Shown one piece after another: positions 7,181 through 14,038 of a stretch of DNA of 25,719 nt. The notes under the pieces are model-generated. The model was not told the origin of the DNA, made no database searches, and saw only the letters and a program-made list of their open reading frames with translations. A program made the position numbers and the translations under genes. This DNA is from JBQTHI01 sp052390035. Lineage in GTDB: Bacteria > Actinomycetota > Acidimicrobiia > Spongiisociales > ZC4RG35. Positions within the stretch are counted from its first letter, which is position 1. Every line of letters starts with the position of its first letter. The DNA lies in contig JBQTHI010000039.1 of the NCBI GenBank assembly GCA_052390035.1, forward strand, positions 1-25,719. Reading direction: 5' to 3'.

Positions 7181-8302
7181 ATGGCCAAGCTCGATGCCAG
7201 CAAGCGGGCCAGCCTGCCGGACAGCGCCTTCGCCTACGTCGATTCGCAAGGGAGGCGTCGTTTGCCGATAAACGACGAGGCCCATGTCCGTAATGCCCTC
7301 GCTCGTTTCAACCAGGTTTCCTTTGAGAGCGAGACGGCGCGGAGCAGGGCACGGCGCCGGCTGCTGAACGCGGCGAAGAAATACGGCATCGTTCCGGTCG
7401 GCTTCATCAGTGGTCAAATCGAATCCGAGCAGGAGCACGCCGCCGCCGGTCGGATGGTGATCGAGTTGGGCAAGGTTGGCGCTCCGGGCGAACTCGAACA
7501 GAGCCTGCGCACGGCTCTCAATGACTCCACTTTGACCGTGCTCTATTGGTCGGATGCCGCCGGCAGTTATTTGGATGGGAGCGGTAAGTCGGTGGCACTG
7601 CCCGTCCCTGGGAAGCGGAAGGCAGTCTCCTTCCTCGAGCGGAATGGCCGCCCGCTGTCGGTCCTTGTCCATGACCCGGTCCTACGTGAGCGAGGCGACC
7701 TGACCCAAACGGTGATGGCGGCGGTGCGGTTCGTGATCGAGAAGGAGAGCCTGCTTTCCCAAATCCACGCCTCATCCACCGACGCCGCAAGGCTTCCTAC
7801 CGGTTTTGTGACCCTGATGATGACCGACATCGAGAGTTCGACCTCCCTCCTCCATGATCTCGGAGAGGTCTATGCGACCTTGCTCAACGGAGTGCGTGGG
7901 GTCGTTCGAAGGTGTGTTTTGGCGGAGGGTGGCAGGGAGATCGATGCCCGGGCTGACGAATTCTTCGCCGTGTTCGAAGAGGCGAGCCGTGCTCTGTCCG
8001 CGGCCATCGAGATCAACCGAGAGCTGCGCCGGACGAGCTGGCCTCGCGACGTCGAGGTCCGGCTACGCATCGGGCTCCACAGCGGACGTCCGAGCCTGAC
8101 CGATGTTGGCTATATCGGTATGGCGGTCCATACCACCGCCAGGGTTTGCGGGGTGGCGCGGGGCGGAGAGATTGTGGTCTCCGGTGACACGAAGACGGCG
8201 GTAGGAGAGGCACCGGGCGTCCGGTTCGGCCACCTCGGAGCCCGCCGGCTGGCAGGGCTGACCGAGATGCACAACTTGTTCCGGGTCGAGGTTGACCGGT
8301 GA
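7181..8302 (+). CDS. Class III nucleotide cyclase-like protein with N-terminal DUF6582-like domain
   Basis: A 373-residue protein in three parts. Residues 1-75 resemble a small basic domain seen alone in actinobacterial proteins (DUF6582-like: 'LPDSAFAYVD', 'RLPINDEAHVRNALARF'). Residues about 90-195 form an alpha/beta region of unknown role that ends in a helix. Residues 207-371 are a class III adenylate/guanylate cyclase catalytic domain. Metal-binding Asp216 ('MMTDIESSTSLL') and Asp259 ('DARADEFFAVF') are present and Arg321 is kept. The usual adenine-selecting Lys is Asp255 and the transition-state Asn is His317, so activity or substrate may differ from standard adenylate cyclases. No transmembrane helix is evident. 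It follows the carboxyltransferase gene by 17 bp. It could be a cAMP synthase or a nucleotide-binding regulator. Confidence 0.85.
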   Translation: MAKLDASKRASLPDSAFAYVDSQGRRRLPINDEAHVRNALARFNQVSFESETARSRARRRLLNAAKKYGIVPVGFISGQIESEQEHAAAGRMVIELGKVGAPGELEQSLRTALNDSTLTVLYWSDAAGSYLDGSGKSVALPVPGKRKAVSFLERNGRPLSVLVHDPVLRERGDLTQTVMAAVRFVIEKESLLSQIHASSTDAARLPTGFVTLMMTDIESSTSLLHDLGEVYATLLNGVRGVVRRCVLAEGGREIDARADEFFAVFEEASRALSAAIEINRELRRTSWPRDVEVRLRIGLHSGRPSLTDVGYIGMAVHTTARVCGVARGGEIVVSGDTKTAVGEAPGVRFGHLGARRLAGLTEMHNLFRVEVDR

Positions 8303-8335
8303 ATCTAAAGACGCAAACGTGCCGCCGGGCAGCCC

Positions 8336-8446
8336 CGTCTGTGAAGGAAAACCCACCAAAGCGGTTCGAAAACCAGCACGGAGGTGAGTGGCGAAGAGGC
8401 CTGTGCAGAGAAACCCACCGGAATGGTGCGTTTTCCTTCACAGACG
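8336..8446. repeat. 111-bp imperfect palindromic intergenic element
   Basis: The outer 17 bases (8336-8352) are a perfect reverse complement of 8430-8446. Inside these arms the match continues with gaps, for example CACCA and CGGT blocks on both sides and GCAC further in. The element sits between two convergent genes. It is too long and too widely spaced for a simple terminator. A miniature inverted-repeat element, a REP-like repeat or a structured RNA are the main options. Copies elsewhere in the genome cannot be checked here. Confidence 0.6.
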
Positions 8447-8466
8447 CCCGGCATACGACCGCCGGG
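8447..8466. terminator. GC-rich stem-loop between convergent genes, possible terminator
   Basis: CCCGGC (8447-8452) and GCCGGG (8461-8466) are perfect arms around an 8-nt loop, directly next to the long palindrome. No U-run follows on either strand, so intrinsic termination would be weak. Confidence 0.3.
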
Positions 8467-8533
8467 TTGGGGTGAAGAACAGAATATGGACCACCTCCTC
8501 CGCTGGCCCGCCCGCAGGCATCCTGTCCGCCTT

Positions 8534-9115
8534 CTATGAACCGCGCCCGATCGAGAGACCGCTCTCGGCCTTCCACTTGATCGAGCACCCTAACGAGGGG
8601 AACTGGTTGGTGGGAGCCGGGTCGCCCGCCAGCACCGCGTCGATTGCCGCCCGCAGGCTTTCACCGGTTACGGGCATGCCATTGCCGGGGCGGGCGTCAT
8701 CAAATTGGCCCCGGTAAACCAGTCTTCGGTCGGAGTCGAACAAGTAGAAGTCGGGGGTGCAGGCAGCCGCAAATGCCCGCGCCACCGCCTGATCTTCGTC
8801 GAACAACACCGGAAACCGGTAACCGAGCCGATCGGCCACTCGAGCCAGCTCGCCCGGGGCATCTTCGGGATAAGCATCGACGTCATTGGACGAGACACCC
8901 ACGATCGCCAGGTCGGAGTCCCGGTAGTCAATCCCCAATGCCACCAGACCGGGCTGGATCAGCTTGACATATGGGCAGTGGTTGCAGATGAACATCACCA
9001 ACAGTGCCTTCTCCCCGAAACCGGAGTCGGACACCATGTCCCCGGTTCGCACATCCGGTAATGAGAAGGCGGGCACGCCCGTGCCGAGAGCGAGCATCGT
9101 CGAAGCTACGGCCAT
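8534..9115 (-). CDS. PRX-like thioredoxin-fold protein (AhpC/TSA, redoxin domain)
   Basis: A 193-residue cytoplasmic protein of the peroxiredoxin-like thioredoxin-fold group. Strand 'ALLVMFICNHCPYVK' (about 37-51) carries Cys44 and Cys47 in a CNHC motif at the position of the thioredoxin active site. 'AAACTPDFYLFD' (116-127) carries Cys119 and the cis-Pro. The family is common but its substrate is not established; a thiol-disulfide or peroxide role is likely. Two adjacent ATGs (9118 and 9115) follow a GGAGG. The second is 5 nt away and the first only 2 nt, so 9115 is preferred. No signal peptide is present. It lies just downstream of the YjbR gene but has its own TACGAT box. Confidence 0.88.
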   Translation of the reverse strand: MAVASTMLALGTGVPAFSLPDVRTGDMVSDSGFGEKALLVMFICNHCPYVKLIQPGLVALGIDYRDSDLAIVGVSSNDVDAYPEDAPGELARVADRLGYRFPVLFDEDQAVARAFAAACTPDFYLFDSDRRLVYRGQFDDARPGNGMPVTGESLRAAIDAVLAGDPAPTNQFPSLGCSIKWKAESGLSIGRGS

Positions 9116-9141
9116 CATGTCCTCCAGGTCGTTGGGGGCAG

Positions 9142-9147
9142 ATCGTA
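9142..9147 (-). promoter_or_regulatory. Candidate -10 box of the PRX-like gene (TACGAT)
   Basis: TACGAT lies in the 50-bp gap after the YjbR stop. It would start a transcript with a leader of roughly 20 nt that contains the GGAGG ribosome site. Confidence 0.3.
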
Positions 9148-9165
9148 TAAGGCTTTCGCCTCCAA

Positions 9166-9528
9166 CTAACCGGCGTCGAGCTCGGCCACCAATCGGCGGG
9201 GGGCCACCAGCCGGTAGGCCTGCTCGACGATGTCGCCTATCTCGCTCCAATCGACCGGACCGTCGAGGTAGACCCCGAGCCAGCCACGATGTCCGACATA
9301 TGGCGGAACGAAGAAGCGCCGCGGGTCGGACTCCACCATGTCTCTTTGGGCGCCAACGGACGCCGCGCACCAGAAGCCAACTCGATCATCGTGGTGATGA
9401 TCGGCGTAAGTAACGAAGACCTTTCTGCCCTGCACGAACCAGGTTGGTTCGCCGTGGCTCAAACGTTCGCTGACCTCCGGCAGGGTCAGGCACAAACGTC
9501 TGAGAGCCGGCAAGGGGTCCAAGGGCAT
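9166..9528 (-). CDS. MmcQ/YjbR family protein
   Basis: A 120-residue protein of the MmcQ/YjbR family (CyaY-like fold), proposed to bind DNA but of unproven role. Motifs typical of the actinobacterial branch are 'LPEVSERLSHGEPTWFV' (about 15-31), 'VFVTYADHHHDDRVGFWC' (about 36-53) and 'RFFVPPYVGHRGWLGVYLD' (about 71-89), followed by 'AYRLVAPRRL'. Two ATGs are adjacent (9531 and 9528). A CAGAAT box stands 3 nt before the first and 6 nt before the second, so the second is preferred if the transcript is leaderless. It is divergent from the biotin carboxylase gene, with about 54 bp between. Confidence 0.9.
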   Translation of the reverse strand: MPLDPLPALRRLCLTLPEVSERLSHGEPTWFVQGRKVFVTYADHHHDDRVGFWCAASVGAQRDMVESDPRRFFVPPYVGHRGWLGVYLDGPVDWSEIGDIVEQAYRLVAPRRLVAELDAG

Positions 9529-9534
9529 CATGCC

Positions 9535-9540
9535 ATTCTG
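9535..9540 (-). promoter_or_regulatory. Candidate leaderless -10 box of the YjbR gene (CAGAAT)
   Basis: CAGAAT lies 6 nt before the ATG at 9528 (3 nt before the one at 9531). Confidence 0.33.
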
Positions 9541-9568
9541 ACCGGGGCAAACGGGAATGATGGGTCGC

Positions 9569-9574
9569 TACCCT
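9569..9574 (+). promoter_or_regulatory. Candidate leaderless -10 box of the biotin carboxylase gene (TACCCT)
   Basis: TACCCT lies 8 nt before the GTG at 9583 with no Shine-Dalgarno between. It supports the GTG start. Confidence 0.45.
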
Positions 9575-9582
9575 CGCCGACC

Positions 9583-11553
9583 GTGATCCGAAAGGTCCTG
9601 GTCGCCAATCGTGGTGAAGTCGCCCGGAGAATTTTTCGCACCTGCCGGGCGATGGGGATCGCCACCGTTGCGGTCTTCTCGGAGGCCGACCGCGGCTCGC
9701 TCTTCGTGCGAGAGGCGGAACAAGGTTTCTCCCTAGGCGGGAACACCCCGGCCGAGTCGTATCTACGGATCGACGCCCTGGTGGATGCGGCCAGATCGAC
9801 GGGATCCGACGCCATCCATCCCGGGTACGGCTTTCTGGCCGAAAATGCGGCATTTGCCCAAGCCGTAACGGAGGCCGGCCTGACCTGGATCGGGCCGTCG
9901 CCCGAAGCCATTGCCGCCATGGGATCCAAGCTGGAGGCGAAAAGACTGGTCGAGGCGGCGGGGGTGCCGACCCTTCAATCGATCGATCTCACCGGGGCGG
10001 CCGATGGCGAGCTTCCCGGCATGGCCGATCGCGTCGGTTGGCCCGTCCTGGTGAAGGCATCGGCCGGCGGAGGGGGTAAGGGGATGCGGATCGTGCGCGA
10101 ACCCGCCGAATTGGCTGAAGCGGTGGCGGGCGCCCGCCGCGAATCTGCTGCCGCCTTCGGCGACGACACCGTTTTCCTTGAGCGATATCTGGAGGCGACC
10201 CGCCACATCGAGATTCAGATATTCGGCGACTTCCAAGGCAACCTCGTCTCGCTGTTCGAGCGTGAGTGCTCGATTCAGCGCCGTCACCAAAAGATCGTGG
10301 AGGAGGCCCCCTCAACTGCGCTCGATGAGCCGACCAGGTCACGTATGGGAGAAGCGGCGGTATTGGCGGCGAAGGCCGTGTCATATCGAGGAGCCGGCAC
10401 CGTCGAGTTTCTCTTCGACAACGGCGAGTTCTATTTCCTCGAAATGAATACCCGGCTGCAGGTCGAGCACCCCGTCACCGAGGAGATCACCGGCCTCGAC
10501 CTGGTCCGGCTTCAGATCCTGGTGGCCGATGGCCATCCGCTTCCCGAGGAAGCTCTCGATCCCCTGAGACTGGGCCACGCCGTCGAGGTCCGCCTATACG
10601 CCGAAGACGTCCAACATGGATTTTTGCCGGTCAGCGGGACGATGGACCGTTTTCAGTTTCCGGAATGGAACGGTTTACGCGTCGAATCAGGAGTGGAAAG
10701 CGGCTCCGAGATCTCCCCCTTTTATGACCCGATGGTCGCCAAAGTGATCGCTTGGGCCGATACGCGGACTGAAGCAGCGGCGCTATTGGCCTCTGCTTTG
10801 CAGAGAGCCCACTTGCACGGCACCACCACCAACCGTGACCTCTTGGTGAGGATTCTTCGCCATCCCGAGTTTCTGGCCGGGAAAACCGACACCCACTTCC
10901 TCGAGCGCCATGATCCAACCGAGTTGGGAAGGCCCCTCCCCAATTTGGCTTCGGCCAGATTGTCGGCCGTGGCCGCCGCCCTTGCCGGCCAGGTCGAACG
11001 ACGCCGGCAATCCCCCCTGCTCCGAAACGTTCCATCGGGCTGGCGCAACAGCCCCTCGCAACTGCAGCAAATCCGTTTCGCCTCCGAACTGGGAGACATC
11101 GAGGTTGGTTATCGATTTGAGGCGCGTGGAGGCATCACGGTCCAGGTCGATTCGGAACCGCTGGCCGATGCGGCGGTGCAGTCTCTCCAGCCTGATCGGG
11201 TCGGCCTGATCACCGGTCACCAACTGAGTTGGTTCTCGGTCAACCGCCAAGGGACGACCCACCACGTCGACGGGCCGGAGGGATACGTCAGGCTGGTCGA
11301 GCTGCCTCGCTTCCCGACCGCTCGCCTCGACGAGGAGGCCGGTTCGCTCCACGCTCCAATGCCGGGGAGGGTGGTGAAAGTGGCGATTGCGGAAGGCGAC
11401 CTGGTGGCCGAAGGGCAGGTACTGATCGTGAGGGAGGCCATGAAGATGGAGCACAGCCTGCGGGCGCCTCACGCCGGCACGGTGCGGGGGATTCGAGCCG
11501 TCGCCGGAGATCAGGTGGAGGCGGGCGAGATACTGGTGGTGGTGGAGCCCTAA
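9583..11553 (+). CDS. Acyl-CoA carboxylase biotin carboxylase/BCCP (alpha) subunit
   Basis: A 656-residue protein that carboxylates its own biotin with ATP and bicarbonate and hands it to a carboxyltransferase. The N-terminal 'RKVLVANRGEVARRIFRTC' begins the biotin carboxylase domain. The ATP-grasp glycine loop 'KASAGGGGKGMRIV' is at about 158-171. 'FLEMNTRLQVEHPVTEEITG' (about 285-304) carries the catalytic Glu, Asn and Arg residues. The C-terminal biotinyl domain has 'REAMKMEHSL' with the biotinylated Lys621. The middle region (about 450-575) is the BT-like interaction segment of methylcrotonyl-type alpha subunits. The frame extends to 9289, but that part is antisense to the YjbR gene; the GTG at 9583 gives the family N-terminus. 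Its partner is most likely the subunit at 5565. Confidence 0.94.
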   Translation: MIRKVLVANRGEVARRIFRTCRAMGIATVAVFSEADRGSLFVREAEQGFSLGGNTPAESYLRIDALVDAARSTGSDAIHPGYGFLAENAAFAQAVTEAGLTWIGPSPEAIAAMGSKLEAKRLVEAAGVPTLQSIDLTGAADGELPGMADRVGWPVLVKASAGGGGKGMRIVREPAELAEAVAGARRESAAAFGDDTVFLERYLEATRHIEIQIFGDFQGNLVSLFERECSIQRRHQKIVEEAPSTALDEPTRSRMGEAAVLAAKAVSYRGAGTVEFLFDNGEFYFLEMNTRLQVEHPVTEEITGLDLVRLQILVADGHPLPEEALDPLRLGHAVEVRLYAEDVQHGFLPVSGTMDRFQFPEWNGLRVESGVESGSEISPFYDPMVAKVIAWADTRTEAAALLASALQRAHLHGTTTNRDLLVRILRHPEFLAGKTDTHFLERHDPTELGRPLPNLASARLSAVAAALAGQVERRRQSPLLRNVPSGWRNSPSQLQQIRFASELGDIEVGYRFEARGGITVQVDSEPLADAAVQSLQPDRVGLITGHQLSWFSVNRQGTTHHVDGPEGYVRLVELPRFPTARLDEEAGSLHAPMPGRVVKVAIAEGDLVAEGQVLIVREAMKMEHSLRAPHAGTVRGIRAVAGDQVEAGEILVVVEP

Positions 11554-11587
11554 AGGGGTGAGGAGCCGTGCCGGCCGCCAACCAGTG

Positions 11588-12253
11588 TTAGGTTCGGGTT
11601 TCTATCCGGACGTCGGTGTAACCCAACCCCAACAAGAAGTTGGTGATCACCATGGCGGCATTTTCGTCGGCCTCGGCGATGATCCCCGACGTTCGGGCCT
11701 GCTCGACTAGAACCTCCTCGGCGACTCGGCGGGCGTCGGTTTCGAGCCGGGGATCTCCTTTGGTGAAGATGCCGGTGGAACGGTCGAGCACCTGTGTGGC
11801 CTCGTTGTCGACCGCCACGTACTGGATATCGGCGGGAGGGAGACGGACCACAACCTCACCCGTCTCCTGATTTACATCAAAGGAGTCCGAGTCGAGTCGG
11901 GAGAGATCAACCCCAGCCCCGATCCGCGCCACCGCCAACAATGTCAGTGAGTCGCCGGTGGCCCAGTTGAGCACACCCGCGTCGGTCCCCTTCTCCACGA
12001 CCGTGTACTCGACGTATTCGACAGTCGTCAAATTGGCCAAGTCGCGGATCGATCGAATCACCGTCGGACCCACCCGTTCGAAAGGCTCACCCTCTAACGC
12101 GGTGGTCACATCTTCTACCGTCGGTATGCGTTCGACGAGCGACCTAAGAGCCAGAATTCCCCCGAGCAACACCAGGGCGCCCAGGGCGAAAAACACCGTC
12201 AACGCCACTGGCCAGGCAGACGAGCGGCGCTCGGGGACGTTCGGCTGGTTCAC
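11588..12253 (-). CDS. DUF4230 domain membrane-anchored protein
   Basis: A 221-residue protein with one N-terminal transmembrane helix (about 14-36, 'PVALTVFFALGALVLLGGILAL') and an extracytoplasmic DUF4230 domain. The domain shows the usual order: 'IRDLANLTTVEYVEYTVVEKG', 'LLAVARIGAGVDLSRLD', 'EVVVRLPPADIQYVAVD', 'STGIFTKGDPRLETDARRVAEE', then a C-terminal helix and strand. The family is widespread but has no assigned function. The start is GTG with TACCTT 6 nt upstream and no Shine-Dalgarno. It is divergent from the 3-hydroxyisobutyrate dehydrogenase locus and convergent with the biotin carboxylase gene, so it stands alone. Confidence 0.88.
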   Translation of the reverse strand: MNQPNVPERRSSAWPVALTVFFALGALVLLGGILALRSLVERIPTVEDVTTALEGEPFERVGPTVIRSIRDLANLTTVEYVEYTVVEKGTDAGVLNWATGDSLTLLAVARIGAGVDLSRLDSDSFDVNQETGEVVVRLPPADIQYVAVDNEATQVLDRSTGIFTKGDPRLETDARRVAEEVLVEQARTSGIIAEADENAAMVITNFLLGLGYTDVRIETRT

Positions 12254-12259
12254 GACCGC

Positions 12260-12265
12260 AAGGTA
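12260..12265 (-). promoter_or_regulatory. Candidate leaderless -10 box of the DUF4230 gene (TACCTT)
   Basis: TACCTT lies 6 nt before the GTG at 12253. Confidence 0.45.
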
Positions 12266-12270
12266 CCCGA

Positions 12271-12276
12271 TATCGT
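12271..12276 (+). promoter_or_regulatory. Candidate -10 box of the upstream ORF/3-HIBADH transcript (TATCGT)
   Basis: TATCGT lies 9 nt before the ATG at 12286. It would start a transcript at or within a few bases of that ATG. Confidence 0.4.
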
Positions 12277-12285
12277 GGCTTGGCG

Positions 12286-12351
12286 ATGAGTACTAACTGT
12301 GTCGGGACCGTCGATCTCCTCGAGGGACTTCTTTGGGAGCAGGGCCGTTGA
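12286..12351 (+). CDS. Upstream ORF / leader peptide (21 residues) coupled to the dehydrogenase
   Basis: ATG at 12286 opens a 21-codon frame (start 'MSTNCVGTVDLLEG', end 'LLWEQGR') that stops at TGA 12349-12351. The stop overlaps the TTG start of the dehydrogenase as TTGA, the same kind of coupling seen as ATGA elsewhere in this window. GGGAG inside the ORF (12335-12339) lies 8 nt before that TTG. A TATCGT box 9 nt upstream suggests leaderless translation of the ORF. It may serve as a cis-acting leader, with translation of the ORF controlling entry at the TTG. It has no long codon run to suggest classical attenuation. Confidence 0.42.
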   Translation: MSTNCVGTVDLLEGLLWEQGR

Positions 12352-13223
12352 CAGAGCGCCTGGGCTTCGCCGGGATGGGGATCATGGGTTCGGGGATGGC
12401 TGCCAACCTGATCCGCCACGGCCATCGGGTCACCGTGTGGAATCGGGGCCGAGCCAAGGCCGAAGCGGTGGTCGACGGGGTGGTCGCCGAATCGTTACCC
12501 GAGCTCGCGGCCGCTTCTGACGTGATCATGATCTGCGTATCCGATACCCCCGATGTGGAGCGGGTGATCGATGGACTCTCCCCTTCTCTGCGGTCGGGAC
12601 ATCTACTGGTCGACCACTCGACGATCAGCCCGGCCGCCACCGAGGCACTGTCTATCCGGGTGGGCGCTTCTGGGGCGACCTGGCTTGACGCTCCGGTGAG
12701 CGGTGGGGCAGAGGGTGCGACCCGCGGAACGTTGTCGACCATGGTCGGCGGAGACGCCCTTGACCTCGAACGGGCCCGACCGTACCTCGAGGCGTACTCG
12801 ACGACGATCACGCACATCGGACCGGTGGGACATGGCCAGCTCGCCAAGCTGGTGAACCAGATCCTGGTGGTGGGGACCCAGCTGGCCGTCTCTGAGGCAC
12901 TTTTCTTTGCTCGTCGAGCAGGGCTGGACTTGGCTCGAACGCTCGAGGCGGTCAAAGGTGGGGCGGCGGGATCCTGGATGCTCGCCAACCGTGGTCCGCA
13001 GATGCTGGCCGGAGATTGGCGACCCGGCTTCACCATTGATCTGCAACAAAAGGACCTTCGCCTGGTCTTGGAGGCGGCCGACCTCAACGCCACTCCCCTG
13101 CCTGGAACCTCATTGATCTTCCAGCTGTACCGATCGCTGCAGGCGTCCGGCCACGGCCCTAAAGGAAACCATGCCTTGATCAAGGCACTCGAGCAACTGG
13201 TGGGCCAGCGTGCGGATGCGTGA
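12348..13223 (+). CDS. NAD(P)-dependent 3-hydroxyisobutyrate dehydrogenase-like oxidoreductase
   Basis: A 291-residue beta-hydroxyacid dehydrogenase. The Rossmann motif 'GFAGMGIMGSGMAANL' (6-21) binds NAD(P). 'LLVDHSTISPAATEAL' near 90 and 'DAPVSGGAEGATRGTLSTMVGG' near 114-135 (the substrate-binding signature) follow, and the catalytic Lys is Lys167 in 'GQLAKLVNQ'. Such enzymes oxidise 3-hydroxyisobutyrate, tartronate semialdehyde or related acids; the exact substrate is not visible. Valine breakdown would fit with the nearby methylcrotonyl-type carboxylase. The TTG at 12348 is preferred over the in-frame TTG at 12333 because of the TTGA overlap with the upstream ORF and a GGGAG 8 nt before. 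Its end overlaps the next gene by 8 bp. Confidence 0.9.
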   Translation: MTERLGFAGMGIMGSGMAANLIRHGHRVTVWNRGRAKAEAVVDGVVAESLPELAAASDVIMICVSDTPDVERVIDGLSPSLRSGHLLVDHSTISPAATEALSIRVGASGATWLDAPVSGGAEGATRGTLSTMVGGDALDLERARPYLEAYSTTITHIGPVGHGQLAKLVNQILVVGTQLAVSEALFFARRAGLDLARTLEAVKGGAAGSWMLANRGPQMLAGDWRPGFTIDLQQKDLRLVLEAADLNATPLPGTSLIFQLYRSLQASGHGPKGNHALIKALEQLVGQRADA

Positions 13224-14013
13224 GGTGATCGCCGATCTGGCAGATGAACAGGGATATCTCGACGGCGTCGTCGCTGCCTTGCCAGCAGGCGAATGGGATC
13301 TGGTCACTCCCGCCGAACCCTGGACGATCAGAGACACCATCTCCCATCTTGCCTTCTTCGACGAACGGCAGACCGAAGCAATCAGTGATCCGTCGACGTT
13401 CGCAGACGAGGTCAACCGGCGCCTAGGTGGCGACTATCAGGCCTATATGGCGACCGCCATAGACCAGGGCCGCGCCATGACTACCTCCGCCGTTCTGGAG
13501 TGGTGGCGCGCGGCTCGGGCCAAGGAGTTGGAGGCCTTCGGTGGCCTCGATCCGGACCGGCAGATCGCCTGGTTCGGACCGCCGATGAAGGCCCGATCGG
13601 CGGTGGCCGCCCGGCTCATGGAGACCTGGGCCCACGGACAGGATGTGGTCGACACCTTGGGAATCGTCCGGGTCGCTACCGACCGGCTCTTTCACGTGGC
13701 CGACCTGGGCGTGCGGACCTTTTCCTGGAGCTTCGCCAACCGTGGCCTCGAGGTGCCCGCCGAAAGGGTGCGGGTGGCGCTACGGGGACCAAGCGGTGCC
13801 ACCCGGGTCTGGAACGACGAACGATCGGACTCGATCACCGGCCCGGTGGAGGATTTCTGTCTGGTGGTGGCGCAACGCCGCCATTACCTCGACACCCACT
13901 TGGTGATCGAAGGAGAAGTTGCCCGCCGCTTCATGGAAGTAGCTCAGGTCTTCGCTGGTCCTCCCGGTCCGGGGCGCCAACCCACGGAATCCCAAGAGTC
14001 GAACCCGGTCTAG
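13216..14013 (+). CDS. TIGR03084 family DinB-like metal-binding protein
   Basis: A 265-residue protein of the actinobacterial TIGR03084 group, related to mycothiol-dependent enzymes of the DinB/MDMPI fold. The N-terminal four-helix part has 'WTIRDTISHLAFFDERQTEA' (about 36-55) with a metal-type His44, and the later 'METWAHGQDVVDTLG' supplies a further His. The C-terminal ~100 residues form a second domain ('VRVALRGPSGATRVW', 'DFCLVVAQRRHYLDTHL'). A mycothiol-dependent isomerase or transferase role is inferred from the fold; no substrate is known. The ATG at 13216 lies inside the end of the dehydrogenase gene; an in-frame GTG at 13210 is an alternative. It is probably translated in coupling with the dehydrogenase. 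Confidence 0.88.
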   Translation: MREVIADLADEQGYLDGVVAALPAGEWDLVTPAEPWTIRDTISHLAFFDERQTEAISDPSTFADEVNRRLGGDYQAYMATAIDQGRAMTTSAVLEWWRAARAKELEAFGGLDPDRQIAWFGPPMKARSAVAARLMETWAHGQDVVDTLGIVRVATDRLFHVADLGVRTFSWSFANRGLEVPAERVRVALRGPSGATRVWNDERSDSITGPVEDFCLVVAQRRHYLDTHLVIEGEVARRFMEVAQVFAGPPGPGRQPTESQESNPV

Positions 14014-14038
14014 GCGCCTCGGCCTGCCCCACCGGGTT

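Noticed and set aside
9289..9582. N-terminal extension of the biotin carboxylase frame
   Set aside because: It lies opposite the YjbR gene and has no similarity to the family. The GTG at 9583 gives the normal N-terminus and is preceded by TACCCT.
12293..13183. 296-codon open frame on the minus strand opposite the 3-hydroxyisobutyrate dehydrogenase-like gene
   Set aside because: Ser/Arg/Thr-rich low-complexity translation with no domain; fully antisense to a conserved gene.
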